Assembly (NCBI RefSeq): GCF_014844095.1
Contig: NZ_CP062163.1
Span: 2,379,001 to 2,443,000, forward strand
Reading direction: 5' to 3'
DNA from: Brevibacillus sp. JNUCC-41
GTDB lineage: Bacteria; Bacillota; Bacilli; Bacillales; DSM-1321
DNA: 64,000 bases
Every line of letters begins with the position of its first letter. Positions within the stretch are counted from its first letter, which is position 1. The notes under the pieces were generated by a model. That model did not search any database. It saw only the letters and a list, made by a program, of their open reading frames with translations, and was not told the DNA's origin. Positions 52,048 through 60,736 of the stretch are shown in pieces. A program made the translations under genes and the position numbers.

Positions 52048-52686
52048 ATGTTTACGGGAATCATTGAGGATATCGGTACCGTGCATTCCTTAAAAAAAGG
52101 AAAAAGCAGTATGGAGTTATCGATTCGTTCTGAAAAAATCCTTGAAGATGTGCAACTGGGGGATAGCATTTCAGTCAACGGGGTCTGCTTAACGGTAACA
52201 TCCTTCACGAAAAGTTTGTTTACGGTCGACGTGATGCCGGAAACGGTCAAAGCTTCCACGATCCGGACATTGAAATTGGGATCACCTGTTAATCTCGAAC
52301 GAGCAATGAGTGCACAGGGGAGGTTTGGCGGTCATTTTGTTTCAGGTCATATCGACGGAACCGGAACGATCATAAAAAAAGAACGGAAAGAAAATGCCGT
52401 ATATTATGTAATCCAATTGGATGAAGGGCTTAGTACCTTCTGCATTCCAAAAGGTTCCGTGGCCATTGATGGAACAAGCTTGACGATATTTGGGATCGAA
52501 AGGAACCTTTTGACTGTATCACTGATTCCATTGACTCATCAGGACACCATATTGGGACAAAAAGCGGCTGGCGATATCGTTAACATCGAAAACGACATGA
52601 TAGGGAAATATATAATACATCAAATGAAAAATGGCAATCCGAAACCAGGACTGAATTTAGAGTTTTTGGCAGAGCATGGATTCTAA
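52048..52686 (+). CDS. ribE: Riboflavin synthase alpha chain
   Basis: Dismutates two 6,7-dimethyl-8-ribityllumazines to riboflavin. 212 residues with the internal duplication of the lumazine-binding domain: MFTGIIEDIGTV...VNGVCLTVT...RFGGHFVSGHIDGTG in both halves. The conserved N-terminal MFTGI fixes the start at 52048 after AAAGGGGG; the open frame from 51886 runs through the riboswitch. First gene of a reduced rib operon; ribD is not upstream. Confidence 0.96.
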   Translation: MFTGIIEDIGTVHSLKKGKSSMELSIRSEKILEDVQLGDSISVNGVCLTVTSFTKSLFTVDVMPETVKASTIRTLKLGSPVNLERAMSAQGRFGGHFVSGHIDGTGTIIKKERKENAVYYVIQLDEGLSTFCIPKGSVAIDGTSLTIFGIERNLLTVSLIPLTHQDTILGQKAAGDIVNIENDMIGKYIIHQMKNGNPKPGLNLEFLAEHGF

Positions 52687-52701
52687 TAAAAGGGCGGTGT
52701 A

Positions 52702-53352
52702 ATGATGTTCCATACAATAGAAGAGGCAATAGAAGATTTGAAGGCTGGCAAGGTAGTAATCGTATCCGATGATGAAGACCGTGAAAATGAAGGGGATTTT
52801 GTAGTGTTGGCCGAAAAGGCGACACCGGAAGCGATTAATTTCATGGCGACCCATGGACGTGGTTTGATTTGTACCACCATCACTGAAGAACTGGCAGCGA
52901 AATTGAAACTGCATCCTATGGTAGGTGAAAATACCGACCATCATGGCACTGCTTTTACGGTAAGTGTCGATCATAAAAGCACCTCTACAGGAATCAGTGC
53001 TTTTGAACGGTCCTTGACCATCCTTGAACTTCTAAATGAAGATTCTGTCGCTGAAGATTTCCAAAGGCCTGGTCACACTTTTCCGATAGTCGCTAAAGAA
53101 GGCGGCGTATTAAGTAGGGCAGGACATACGGAGGCATCGGTGGACTTGGCAAAGTTATGCGGTGCCGCTCCAGCTGGTGTCATTTGTGAAATCATGAATG
53201 AAGATGGGTCAATGGCCCGCGTATCCGATTTAGAAGTCATCGCTGATAAATTTAACCTGAAATTCATTACGATAGCCGATTTGATTCGGTATCTTGAACA
53301 AAATGATTCAATTGGGAAACAGGAACTTGAACTGAACATCCCTAAAGCTTGA
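52702..53352 (+). CDS. ribB: 3,4-dihydroxy-2-butanone 4-phosphate synthase, single-domain
   Basis: Makes the four-carbon precursor of riboflavin from ribulose 5-phosphate. 216 residues: [16 protein letters not shown] (acidic active loop), [64 protein letters not shown]. Most bacilli carry a bifunctional RibBA of about 400 residues; here the protein stops (ELELNIPKA) where the GTP cyclohydrolase II domain would begin. Either a genuine stand-alone RibB or a trimmed RibBA. Start site after AAAGGG. Confidence 0.94.
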   Translation: MMFHTIEEAIEDLKAGKVVIVSDDEDRENEGDFVVLAEKATPEAINFMATHGRGLICTTITEELAAKLKLHPMVGENTDHHGTAFTVSVDHKSTSTGISAFERSLTILELLNEDSVAEDFQRPGHTFPIVAKEGGVLSRAGHTEASVDLAKLCGAAPAGVICEIMNEDGSMARVSDLEVIADKFNLKFITIADLIRYLEQNDSIGKQELELNIPKA

Positions 53353-53422
53353 ATGATTATTAGAAATTAAATCTTAACGTGAAAGAAATGATATTGTTTT
53401 TTAAAATTAGGAGGAATTAGAC

Positions 53423-53893
53423 ATGGGGAAAACTATTGAAGCACAATTAATCGGATCAGGATTGAAAGTCGGAATCGTGGTAGGAAGATTTAATGAGTTT
53501 ATCACAAGCAAGCTTTTAGGAGGGGCATTGGATGGCCTTAAGCGTCATGGCGTTGATGAGAATGATGTTGACATCGCGTGGGTCCCGGGTGCATTTGAAC
53601 TACCGTTAATTGCTAAGAAACTTGTGAATACAGGTAAATATGATGCTGTAATCGGTCTTGGAACGGTAATCAGGGGTGCCACTTCACATTATGATTATGT
53701 CTGCAACGAAGCAGCTAAAGGCATGGCTTCCGTTTCATTGGAAACAGGTGTACCGGTTATCTTCGGTTTGCTGACAACTGAGAATATTGAACAAGCCATT
53801 GAACGTGCAGGAACAAAATCAGGTAACAAAGGATATGAAGCTGCGGTTAGTGCCATTGAAATGGCCAACCTTGGAAAATTAATCGAACAATGA
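53423..53893 (+). CDS. ribH: 6,7-dimethyl-8-ribityllumazine synthase
   Basis: 156 residues, forms the icosahedral shell that condenses the pyrimidine and butanone precursors. Signature segments: [59 protein letters not shown] with catalytic His, and [29 protein letters not shown] site at 8 nt. Third and last gene of the operon, directly ahead of a terminator. Confidence 0.97.
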   Translation: MGKTIEAQLIGSGLKVGIVVGRFNEFITSKLLGGALDGLKRHGVDENDVDIAWVPGAFELPLIAKKLVNTGKYDAVIGLGTVIRGATSHYDYVCNEAAKGMASVSLETGVPVIFGLLTTENIEQAIERAGTKSGNKGYEAAVSAIEMANLGKLIEQ

Positions 53894-53905
53894 TTTCACA
53901 TAAGG

Positions 53906-53940
53906 AAGCCACAGGGAATAACATTCCTGTGGCTTTTTTT
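53906..53940 (+). terminator. Terminator of the rib operon
   Basis: AAGCCACAGG(G)AAT paired with ATTCCTGTGGCTT, one bulge, followed by seven T. Confidence 0.93.
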
Positions 53941-54169
53941 AGTTGTCCAGTTGGAAATACCTTTATTTCAGAGTAATGTGTTTTTGAGTATGAATCATGG
54001 AAAATAAAGAACAATTAGGGAATTTCAAAAAAAAAAAACGAACAAAAGCATCACGTAATGGAAGCATGATAAAATATGCGGATATGATTATGCTACAATT
54101 GTAAAGATTGCAATTGAAATTCATGACTTTAGGGAAAAGTAATTTTATTAGTTATTAGGAGGGGTTTGT

Positions 54170-55336
54170 GTGTACCATCTCTTTACACATAATGATTTAG
54201 ATGGAGTCGGCTGCGGCATTGTAGCTAAGCTGGCATTCGGAGAAGATGTAGTGGTCAGTTATAATTCAATTGGGCGCCTTAACCAGAATGTAGGAGCATT
54301 TCTTGAGCAGGCTAAGATTGAAGATAAATTGATTGTTACTGATCTATCGGTTGATGAAGATAACGAAAAAATGATTACTCAGTTTGTGGAAGATGGAGGA
54401 AAGGCACTGCTGATTGATCATCATAAGTCAGCACTGCATTTGAACGAACATGATTGGGCATCTGTAACTGTCGAACAGGAAGATGGTAAACAGACGGCAG
54501 CGACATCTCTATTCTATCAGTATGCAGTTGAAAATAAATTGCTGGAACCTTCAAGCATTGTCGCTGAATTCGTTGAATTGGTTCGTCAATACGATACTTG
54601 GGAATGGGAAGTCAATAAAAATACGACGGCAAAACGATTGAATGACCTGTTTTTCATGATTCCGATAGAGGAATTCGAAATGAAAATCGCAAATAAGCTG
54701 TCCACGGCTGAAAGCTTTACTTTTGACGAAGTGGAGCAAACCCTTCTTAATGTTGAAGAGAGTCGAGTAGATCGGTACATAAACAGGAAAAAAAGAGAAG
54801 TCTATCAGGCTACGGTCGGTCCCCATACAGCTGGTGTGGTCCATGCAGAGTCATACCACTCGGAATTGGGTAATGAACTGTCGAAAGAGTTCTCGCATCT
54901 GGATTATATAGCCATTCTGATGGTAGGAAGTAAGAGAATCAGCTTCCGGACAATCCACGATGATATAGATGTTTCTGAGGTTGCCGGCAAGTACGATGGG
55001 GGCGGTCACCAAAAAGCCGCCGGTTGCACCATGTCCGAAAAGGCATATAGCCAATATGTTGAAAAGACCTTTCATGCCGAGCCCCTTAAACGAGACGCAC
55101 ATAAGAATCAATTGAATGTAAAGGAGTCCCCAGAGGGTTGCCTATATTCAACGAGGGACAAACAGGACATATTCATCTATGAAGATGAAGAAGAGGAATG
55201 GATTGTTGAAATCAACGGAAAACAACAGAAAAAAACATTCGATACTTTTGCGGAAGCGGAAAAATACATGAAGCGGAAACACGCTGCATGGCTGGCCCAT
55301 GATGAAAGGTATGAAGAGTTCGTCAATAAAGGTTGA
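54170..55336 (+). CDS. nrnB: DHH-family oligoribonuclease (NrnB-like)
   Basis: 388 residues. DHH domain with HNDLDGVG (Asp9, Asp11) and IDHH (Asp83, His84, His85) metal motifs, and DHHA1 domain with YDGGGHQKAAG. Matches B. subtilis NrnB (YngD), which degrades short RNA oligonucleotides (nanoRNAs). The extra C-terminal 80 residues (about 310-388) form a small domain with KQDIFIYEDEEEEWIVEINGK. GTG start 5 nt after AGGAGGGG, fitting the MYHLFTHNDLDG start. Monocistronic. Confidence 0.9.
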   Translation: MYHLFTHNDLDGVGCGIVAKLAFGEDVVVSYNSIGRLNQNVGAFLEQAKIEDKLIVTDLSVDEDNEKMITQFVEDGGKALLIDHHKSALHLNEHDWASVTVEQEDGKQTAATSLFYQYAVENKLLEPSSIVAEFVELVRQYDTWEWEVNKNTTAKRLNDLFFMIPIEEFEMKIANKLSTAESFTFDEVEQTLLNVEESRVDRYINRKKREVYQATVGPHTAGVVHAESYHSELGNELSKEFSHLDYIAILMVGSKRISFRTIHDDIDVSEVAGKYDGGGHQKAAGCTMSEKAYSQYVEKTFHAEPLKRDAHKNQLNVKESPEGCLYSTRDKQDIFIYEDEEEEWIVEINGKQQKKTFDTFAEAEKYMKRKHAAWLAHDERYEEFVNKG

Positions 55337-55341
55337 ATAAG

Positions 55342-55375
55342 AAAGCGGCTGTCCGAATGGGACAGCCGCTTTTCA
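55342..55375. terminator. Bidirectional terminator between nrnB and the YihY gene
   Basis: Thirteen-pair stem AAAGCGGCTGTCC/GGACAGCCGCTTT with a short GAAT loop. Confidence 0.9.
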
Positions 55376-55397
55376 ATCTTCCATTGTCATTCATGAT

Positions 55398-56264
55398 TTA
55401 CCTTTTAAGCGGGACAGGATGCACGATCGTGCGGGACTGTTTTTTCGGAATGGAATTTTGGCGATGTAGAATTGCATTGATTTCACCGCCGATTACAAAA
55501 ATCAGACCACTCAAATACAGCCATAGCATCAAGATGATCACGCCTCCCAAACTGCCGTAAGTGGAAGAGTAGTTGGAAAAGTTACTGACATAGAATGAAA
55601 ATCCAAGTGATATTCCCAGCCAAAGTACAGTTGCGGTCACTGCCCCTGGGATGACATGTTTAATGGGAAAACTTTTATTCGGTGCAAAGCGATATAAAAA
55701 GGCCAGGACAAGTGAGATGACCACAACCGCAATGACCCACCGTAATAAGCTGAATAATATTTGCGTTTCCTCAGGGATCGGAATGACCTGCTGTAATAAA
55801 TCGATGATGACTTTTCCGAAGACGGGGAGACCCAACATGACGATGAATGCTACAACCAGGCCTAATGTCAATACAATGGAAATGATGCGGGCTTTGATGA
55901 AATTCCTTGTTTCTTCTACATCATAGGCGATATTCATGGAATGGATGAACGCATTCATTCCGTTGGAAGCTGACCAAATGGTCCCAAGGAAACCAAAAGT
56001 CAGTAAGCCGCCGTTCCGTTCAGATAATATGTTGATGATATTTTTCTCGACGACTTCCATCGTTTCCGCAGGCATGAAGGTTTTTAACGTGTCAAGGGCT
56101 GTCTGAATATCGATGTTCAGATAAGGTAATATGGACAGAAGTAAAATGAGCAAAGGGAATAGTGCCAGTAAATAGTAATAAGCTTGTTCTGCCGCCAGCC
56201 CTGTAATACGATCTTCCTTTATTTCTTTAATCAGCTTCTTTGAAAATTTTATCGACTTATTCAT
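55398..56264 (-). CDS. YihY/BrkB-family membrane protein
   Basis: 288 residues with six predicted helices; the DRITGLAAEQAYYYLLALFPLLILLLSILPY opening, GFLGTIWSASNGMNAFIHSMNIAYDVEE centre and PGAVTATVLWLGISLGFSFYVSNFSNYSSTYGSLGGVIILMLWLYLSGLIFVIGGEINA close are diagnostic of the family once called ribonuclease BN. Function unknown; some relatives act in ion or lipid transport. B. subtilis YfkH is similar in size. AGGAGTG site 7 nt upstream. Confidence 0.9.
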   Translation of the reverse strand: MNKSIKFSKKLIKEIKEDRITGLAAEQAYYYLLALFPLLILLLSILPYLNIDIQTALDTLKTFMPAETMEVVEKNIINILSERNGGLLTFGFLGTIWSASNGMNAFIHSMNIAYDVEETRNFIKARIISIVLTLGLVVAFIVMLGLPVFGKVIIDLLQQVIPIPEETQILFSLLRWVIAVVVISLVLAFLYRFAPNKSFPIKHVIPGAVTATVLWLGISLGFSFYVSNFSNYSSTYGSLGGVIILMLWLYLSGLIFVIGGEINAILHRQNSIPKKQSRTIVHPVPLKR

Positions 56265-56546
56265 CTGGGCATCACTCCTGAATAGTTACTTAGGTTATCT
56301 CTTCTTTTCCCTCTGGTCATGTAAGTTAATCCTCAAAACAAAAGAAATTGAAAGTTCTAATCGGCGCACTTGTAGAAGCTTGTGATAATGACATAACCTC
56401 ATAATAACCAAAAACAAATTTGGGGAGAGGAAAATCTATTTTAAATGCACCAGTAAAGTGCAAAATCAGAATGATGGAGCTGAAGAAATGGCAATCCAAG
56501 GATGATCGACTTTAGCCTATTTTTATGACACTCTTTTTTGGGGGAT

Positions 56547-56568
56547 TTTACAGTTAACTAACTGTAAA
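56547..56568. promoter_or_regulatory. Operator-like palindrome in an intergenic gap
   Basis: TTTACAGTTA and its exact complement separated by AC (22 bp in all). It is 283 nt from the nearest start codon, so a target gene is not obvious. Confidence 0.5.
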
Positions 56569-56686
56569 TAGGTGCTGTTGATACTTCAAGCCTATGAATA
56601 ATATAGTTAAACACTACTACTAGGTGATTTTATGCCTTCTTTATAACAAGTATAATAATTATGATAGCAAGTTATGGAAGGTAAAC

Positions 56687-56718
56687 AGAAAAAAGGCCAG
56701 ACATCAATGTCTGGCCTT
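56687..56718 (-). terminator. Terminator of the khtTU operon
   Basis: Perfect 12-pair stem AAGGCCAGACAT/ATGTCTGGCCTT; T-rich tracts on both sides. Confidence 0.93.
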
Positions 56719-56724
56719 TTTTCT

Positions 56725-57951
56725 CTATTGCACTTCTTTTCCCTGTTCCTTTTGAACCTTCGGAGGGGTCCATTTGAAGACTTTATTTAGGATATTATAG
56801 ATGTGTTTGGATTCCTTGGTCAGGATAGGTCCAAGAATCGCTAAGGTCAACACATATAATGCAGCAAACGGGGTGAGTATAGGCATTAAACCGCCTGCAA
56901 TGCCTAAGTTGGCTAAAATGATGGAGAATTCGCCGCGTGAAACGATTGTTAAACCGATGTTTGCGGAAGCTCTGTGAGATAAACCGGATTTGCGTCCGGC
57001 AATCATACCAGCTGCAAAGTTACCGATTATGGTGATGATGACTGCTCCAAGAACCATCCAGACTGCTCCCCCAAGGGTCGTCGGATCGATACTCAAGCCA
57101 AAGCTGAAGAAGAATATGGCCCCGAAGAAGTCTCTAAAGGGAATGACAAGTTTTTCAATCCTGTCGCTATGTTCCGTTTCCGAAAAGACTAGGCCGAGCA
57201 ATAATGCACCAATGGCTTCTGCAACATGAATCGTCTCCGAGAAACCTGCAATGAAGAATAGTAACGCGAACACGACAATGATAAATATCTCATCTGAGGT
57301 TATATTGAATAATTTATTCAATACCCCAGAAGCCTTCCGGGCAATAACGAAGAATATCAGCATATACCCGATCGCGATAAATGTAGAAAGTAATGTTCCC
57401 CAAACGGAACCAGAAGAGCTTAATACCAATCCGGATACGACTGATAAATAAACAGCGAGGAAGATATCTTCAAACATGATAATACCAAGGATTAGCTCCG
57501 TTTCATTGTTACCGGTCCTTTTAAGGTCCACAAGTACCTTTGCCACAATGGCACTTGATGAAAAGCTGATAATCCCTGTTAGTATCAGCACCTCTTTTAA
57601 TGGGAGTCCGAGCAGGAAACCGTACAGCAAGGCCATTCCCACGTTGATTAAAATGTAATAGGTTCCGCCTGTCACGATATTCTTCCCGGACTTCATGAGT
57701 TTTTTTACGGAAAATTCAAGCCCTAGGTAAAACAGAAGGAATAAAATACCGACACGGCCAAGGAAGGCAATGATTTCATCACTTTCAATGAAACGCAGGT
57801 CAATTAATCCGAAGTGCGGGGCATGGGGGCCAACAAGCATCCCGATGATAATTAATAGTGGAACATTTGATATTTTGAATTTACCTGCTACGAGAGCGGC
57901 TAATGCCACTAGAAGTAGGGCAGTTCCCACTTCAAAGACTAAATGGTCCAT
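56725..57951 (-). CDS. khtU: K+/H+ antiporter membrane subunit (CPA2 family)
   Basis: 408 residues, identical in length to what I recall for B. subtilis KhtU (YhaU), with about 12 helices. Typical CPA2 elements: GMLVGPHAPHFGLI, GILFLLFYLGLEFSVKKLMKSGK, LTGIISFSSSAIVAKVL, and the FEDIFLAVYLSVVSG ion-binding helix. Removes K+ in exchange for protons under alkaline or high-K+ stress. It is 6 nt downstream of its regulatory subunit gene. The C-terminus lacks a cytosolic RCK domain, which KhtT supplies. Confidence 0.92.
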   Translation of the reverse strand: MDHLVFEVGTALLLVALAALVAGKFKISNVPLLIIIGMLVGPHAPHFGLIDLRFIESDEIIAFLGRVGILFLLFYLGLEFSVKKLMKSGKNIVTGGTYYILINVGMALLYGFLLGLPLKEVLILTGIISFSSSAIVAKVLVDLKRTGNNETELILGIIMFEDIFLAVYLSVVSGLVLSSSGSVWGTLLSTFIAIGYMLIFFVIARKASGVLNKLFNITSDEIFIIVVFALLFFIAGFSETIHVAEAIGALLLGLVFSETEHSDRIEKLVIPFRDFFGAIFFFSFGLSIDPTTLGGAVWMVLGAVIITIIGNFAAGMIAGRKSGLSHRASANIGLTIVSRGEFSIILANLGIAGGLMPILTPFAALYVLTLAILGPILTKESKHIYNILNKVFKWTPPKVQKEQGKEVQ

Positions 57952-57957
57952 ATGAGC

Positions 57958-58455
57958 TTAGTCACTCCTTTCGTCAGTCAATAATTCTCTTGTCAAGTTA
58001 CGGATATCTTTTCTTTCACCGGATATCACAAGAGTGTCGCCTGTTTCAATGATGGAGTCAGGACCAGGATTACTCAATTGTTTTTTTCCTTTTTTAGAAT
58101 GGGCGATGACGGTCACGTTATAATTACTCCTGATATCAATCGAACCGATCGTTTGATTGATGGCCTTTGAACCTGGTTCGACTTTGAACCATTCAATCAC
58201 CAAGTCACCCAATGACATTTCAATTGTTTCAAGTGCTTGTGGTTTATAAACCATACCGCCTATGATGGAAGCCATTTGCCGGGATTCCTGATCGTTAAGG
58301 GTGATGCTCGATATGACGTCCTCATGTTCATTATCAAAATGGTATAATTCCCGACGGCCGTCATCGTGAATGACGATTACTAACTTTTCATCATTTCTCG
58401 TTATGATTTCGAATTTTTGGCCAATACCAGGAAGTTCACTTTCTCTAATTCTCAC
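57958..58455 (-). CDS. khtT: K+/H+ antiporter regulatory subunit (TrkA-C)
   Basis: 165 residues, the length recalled for B. subtilis KhtT (YhaT). N-terminal domain MRIRESELPGIGQKFEI and a C-terminal RCK/TrkA-C domain (about 75-160, SLGDLVIEWFKVEPGSKAINQTIGSIDIRSNYNVTVIAHSK) that binds cyclic di-AMP or nucleotides and gates the antiporter. AGGAGG site upstream. The third B. subtilis gene, khtS, is not next to it; a recombinase gene takes that place. Confidence 0.92.
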   Translation of the reverse strand: MRIRESELPGIGQKFEIITRNDEKLVIVIHDDGRRELYHFDNEHEDVISSITLNDQESRQMASIIGGMVYKPQALETIEMSLGDLVIEWFKVEPGSKAINQTIGSIDIRSNYNVTVIAHSKKGKKQLSNPGPDSIIETGDTLVISGERKDIRNLTRELLTDERSD

Positions 58456-58507
58456 TGGAATTCCTCCTTAAAATGTTGGTTAGAGTTAAAAGAAGATAGC
58501 AGGATGT

Positions 58508-59071
58508 TTATAAGTTAACGTCAATATTCGTTTTGAATTTCTTCTCCTTGGATATGCCGATGTACTTTAATGTCTCCGATGGACTGGAATGATGGTAATG
58601 CTTCTGTATCAAGGCCAGTGAAACTCCTTGTTTATAGGCATGGTAGCCAAAAGTTTTACGCATCGAACTTGCTCCGAATTTGCCTGTCAGCCCTGCACCT
58701 TCCACTGCATCATGGATGATTCGGTGCGCCTGTTGACGTGTTATCGGCTTTTTTGTCTTAGGGGAAAGAAATAAAAATTGACCTTCGATAACCTTAGAGC
58801 CTTTAAGGTATTCTTGTAACGCGGTACGGACTTTCAGATTCAAATAAATTTGATTGACTTCGTCATTTTCCGTCCGTTGTTCATAGAACTCCTTGATTTT
58901 TCCCGTTTCATCCAGAACGCTGGCCACGGTGATTTCAAGCATTTCATTTATCTTCATACCTGTATTGATGCCGAGTACAAACAATAAATAATCCCGACTG
59001 GAGTGAGCGCGTAGGTATGTTTTTATTTTGCTGATTTGGTTGATATCCTTAAAGGCTTCTACATATTCCAT
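58508..59071 (-). CDS. Short tyrosine recombinase with substituted catalytic residues
   Basis: 187 residues comprising only the catalytic domain of tyrosine recombinases, in the short chromosomal group of bacilli. RDYLLFVLGINTGMKINEML has Lys40 where the first catalytic Arg is expected (usual TGLRI). In GASSMRKTFGYHAYKQG, Arg138 is present but the His three residues before it is Ser135. His160/161 and the nucleophile Tyr170 (TLKYIGIS) remain. The core DNA-binding N-domain is missing. No att repeats or cargo were seen nearby. Activity is doubtful. Confidence 0.8.
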   Translation of the reverse strand: MEYVEAFKDINQISKIKTYLRAHSSRDYLLFVLGINTGMKINEMLEITVASVLDETGKIKEFYEQRTENDEVNQIYLNLKVRTALQEYLKGSKVIEGQFLFLSPKTKKPITRQQAHRIIHDAVEGAGLTGKFGASSMRKTFGYHAYKQGVSLALIQKHYHHSSPSETLKYIGISKEKKFKTNIDVNL

Positions 59072-59296
59072 AAATCTTCTCCTCTTGCTAATGTAACATA
59101 ATTACATTATAACACAAGTTATGTAACATTGCATACATTTAGTCCTGAGGTGATTTCTATCCAAACAGTAATGCATGCTATCGAACGTAAAAAAACCTTT
59201 TCTTTATTCTCTGCTCAAACGAGGTGAATTATTTCAGGGAAGTTATTTAATGTGGAGATTACTGTTTGCATCATCGAGGATATCAGTCTGGAATGA

Positions 59297-59326
59297 TAAA
59301 AAAAAGAAACCCCAAGTTGGGGTTTC
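59297..59326 (-). terminator. Terminator of mreBH
   Basis: Ten-pair stem GAAACCCCAA/TTGGGGTTTC with a tiny loop, nine T on the minus strand. Confidence 0.88.
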
Positions 59327-59335
59327 CTCATCTTT

Positions 59336-60343
59336 TTAGTACACGGCTTTTTGTAGTTTGTGAATGACCTCAAGTGAAAGCCCGGTTCCGATGGCAACTG
59401 ATTCAAGCGGGTTATCTGCAAGTTGGACTGGGACGACAATTTCATTCGTCAGCCATTCTTGTATCCCGTTGAGAAGTGCACCCCCGCCGGATAAGATGAC
59501 ACCTTGATCGACGATATCCCCGCTCAATTCAGGAGGACAATCTTCCAAAGTGGCCCTAATTGCTTCCAGTATATGAAGAAGCGATTCCTGAATGGCTTCC
59601 TGGACGTCAGTGGATGATATTGTAATCGGCTTTGGAAGACCCGTTACAAGATCGCGGCCCCTGACTTCCATGCTGATCGCGGAATGTTTAACGAGTGCGT
59701 AGCCGATTTCTTTTTTTATTTCCTCGGCTGTTCTTTCCCCAATCAGCACATTATGTTTTTTTCTAACATATTGGCTGATATCTTCATCCAATTGATCTCC
59801 GCCAATTCTGATTGAATTGCAAGAAACGACGCCGCCATAAGAGATGATCGCGACCTCAGTCGTTCCGCCGCCGATATCAACGATGACATTGGCAACAGGC
59901 TCTTCGACAGGCAGGCCCGCACCTATTGCAGCTGCTACTGGTTCCTCGATCAGGTGGACCTGTTTCGCTCCGCAGCTTTTGACTGCATCCTGAATGGCCC
60001 TTCTCTCAACTGATGTGGAACCTGATGGTGTACAGACCACTACACTAGGTTTGCGAATCGATAAACCTAGGGCCTTACTTGCTTTTTTCATGATTTCCCG
60101 AAGCATTTGCGCGGTTACATTAAAATCCGCAATGACACCATCCTTAAGCGGACGGATTGCCACGATATTTCCGGGTGTTTTCCCGATCATGTTTTTTGCA
60201 TCCACACCGACTGCCAATACTTTATTAGTCTCTATATCAATGGCCACCACAGATGGCTCATTAAATACGATTCCTTTATTTTTACTGTAAACTAGCGTAT
60301 TTGCAGTCCCTAAGTCAATGCCTATTTCTGTATTTGATAACAT
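59336..60343 (-). CDS. mreBH: MreB-like actin homolog (MreBH)
   Basis: 335 residues, the length of B. subtilis MreBH; bacterial actin guiding lateral wall synthesis and LytE-type hydrolases. Actin-fold motifs: phosphate 1 [30 protein letters not shown], connect 1 and phosphate 2 [19 protein letters not shown], adenosine [12 protein letters not shown]. It is monocistronic and not beside mreCD, as expected for MreBH or Mbl rather than MreB itself. Start site GGAGGGG. Confidence 0.92.
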   Translation of the reverse strand: MLSNTEIGIDLGTANTLVYSKNKGIVFNEPSVVAIDIETNKVLAVGVDAKNMIGKTPGNIVAIRPLKDGVIADFNVTAQMLREIMKKASKALGLSIRKPSVVVCTPSGSTSVERRAIQDAVKSCGAKQVHLIEEPVAAAIGAGLPVEEPVANVIVDIGGGTTEVAIISYGGVVSCNSIRIGGDQLDEDISQYVRKKHNVLIGERTAEEIKKEIGYALVKHSAISMEVRGRDLVTGLPKPITISSTDVQEAIQESLLHILEAIRATLEDCPPELSGDIVDQGVILSGGGALLNGIQEWLTNEIVVPVQLADNPLESVAIGTGLSLEVIHKLQKAVY

Positions 60344-60421
60344 TTAGTCACCCCTCCATAAGAGTTTGACCCCCTATATACTCATTCTACCTTTTATTGC
60401 GAGTTTGTGGGGGTGGGAAAT

Positions 60422-60628
60422 CTAGTAAATGGTGGAATTGCCATGCCGTTTCTTTTCAGAGAGCGAAAAATGATTTAAATATAAAAATGCACTGGCGATG
60501 GCAAGCAAGCGGATAACGGCAAATGTCCAATTGTAACCAATCCACTGATATCGTAAAGGCTGATGGCGCCAACATTCTGCTATTGTAAATAGTGACCCTT
60601 CATATGTACCGTTCTTAATATATTTCAC
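60422..60628 (-). CDS. Small hypothetical membrane-anchored protein
   Basis: 68 residues from a GTG codon placed 6 nt after GAGGTG. A polar, Trp/Tyr-rich first half (ECWRHQPLRYQWIGYNW) is followed by one hydrophobic segment (FAVIRLLAIASAFLYLNHF) and a basic tail. I do not recognise a family. It sits upstream of and codirectional with mreBH, divergent from the AbrB-family gene. It could be a chance frame, but the ribosome site and composition favour a real gene. Confidence 0.4.
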   Translation of the reverse strand: MKYIKNGTYEGSLFTIAECWRHQPLRYQWIGYNWTFAVIRLLAIASAFLYLNHFSLSEKKRHGNSTIY

Positions 60629-60672
60629 ATAGCGCACCTCGCTTCAGTCGAAAACAAGCATGGGTGGCAGCT

Positions 60673-60702
60673 TTGAATCAGCTTATTTTATGTTAAGATA
60701 TA
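60673..60702 (+). promoter_or_regulatory. Promoter of the AbrB-family membrane protein gene
   Basis: TTGAAT, 18 bp, GATATA (or TAAGAT at 15 bp). Its position rules out the ATG at 60704 as start and supports the GTG at 60737. Confidence 0.45.
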
Positions 60703-60736
60703 GATGAAAATCCGCTTAGATAAAGAAGGTAATTTT

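Larger units (their letters stand above)
56265..56724. other. 460-nt intergenic region
   Basis: No supported gene. It holds a near-perfect palindrome at 56547-56568 and the khtU terminator at its right end. The rest is A/T rich and featureless to me. Confidence 0.55.
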
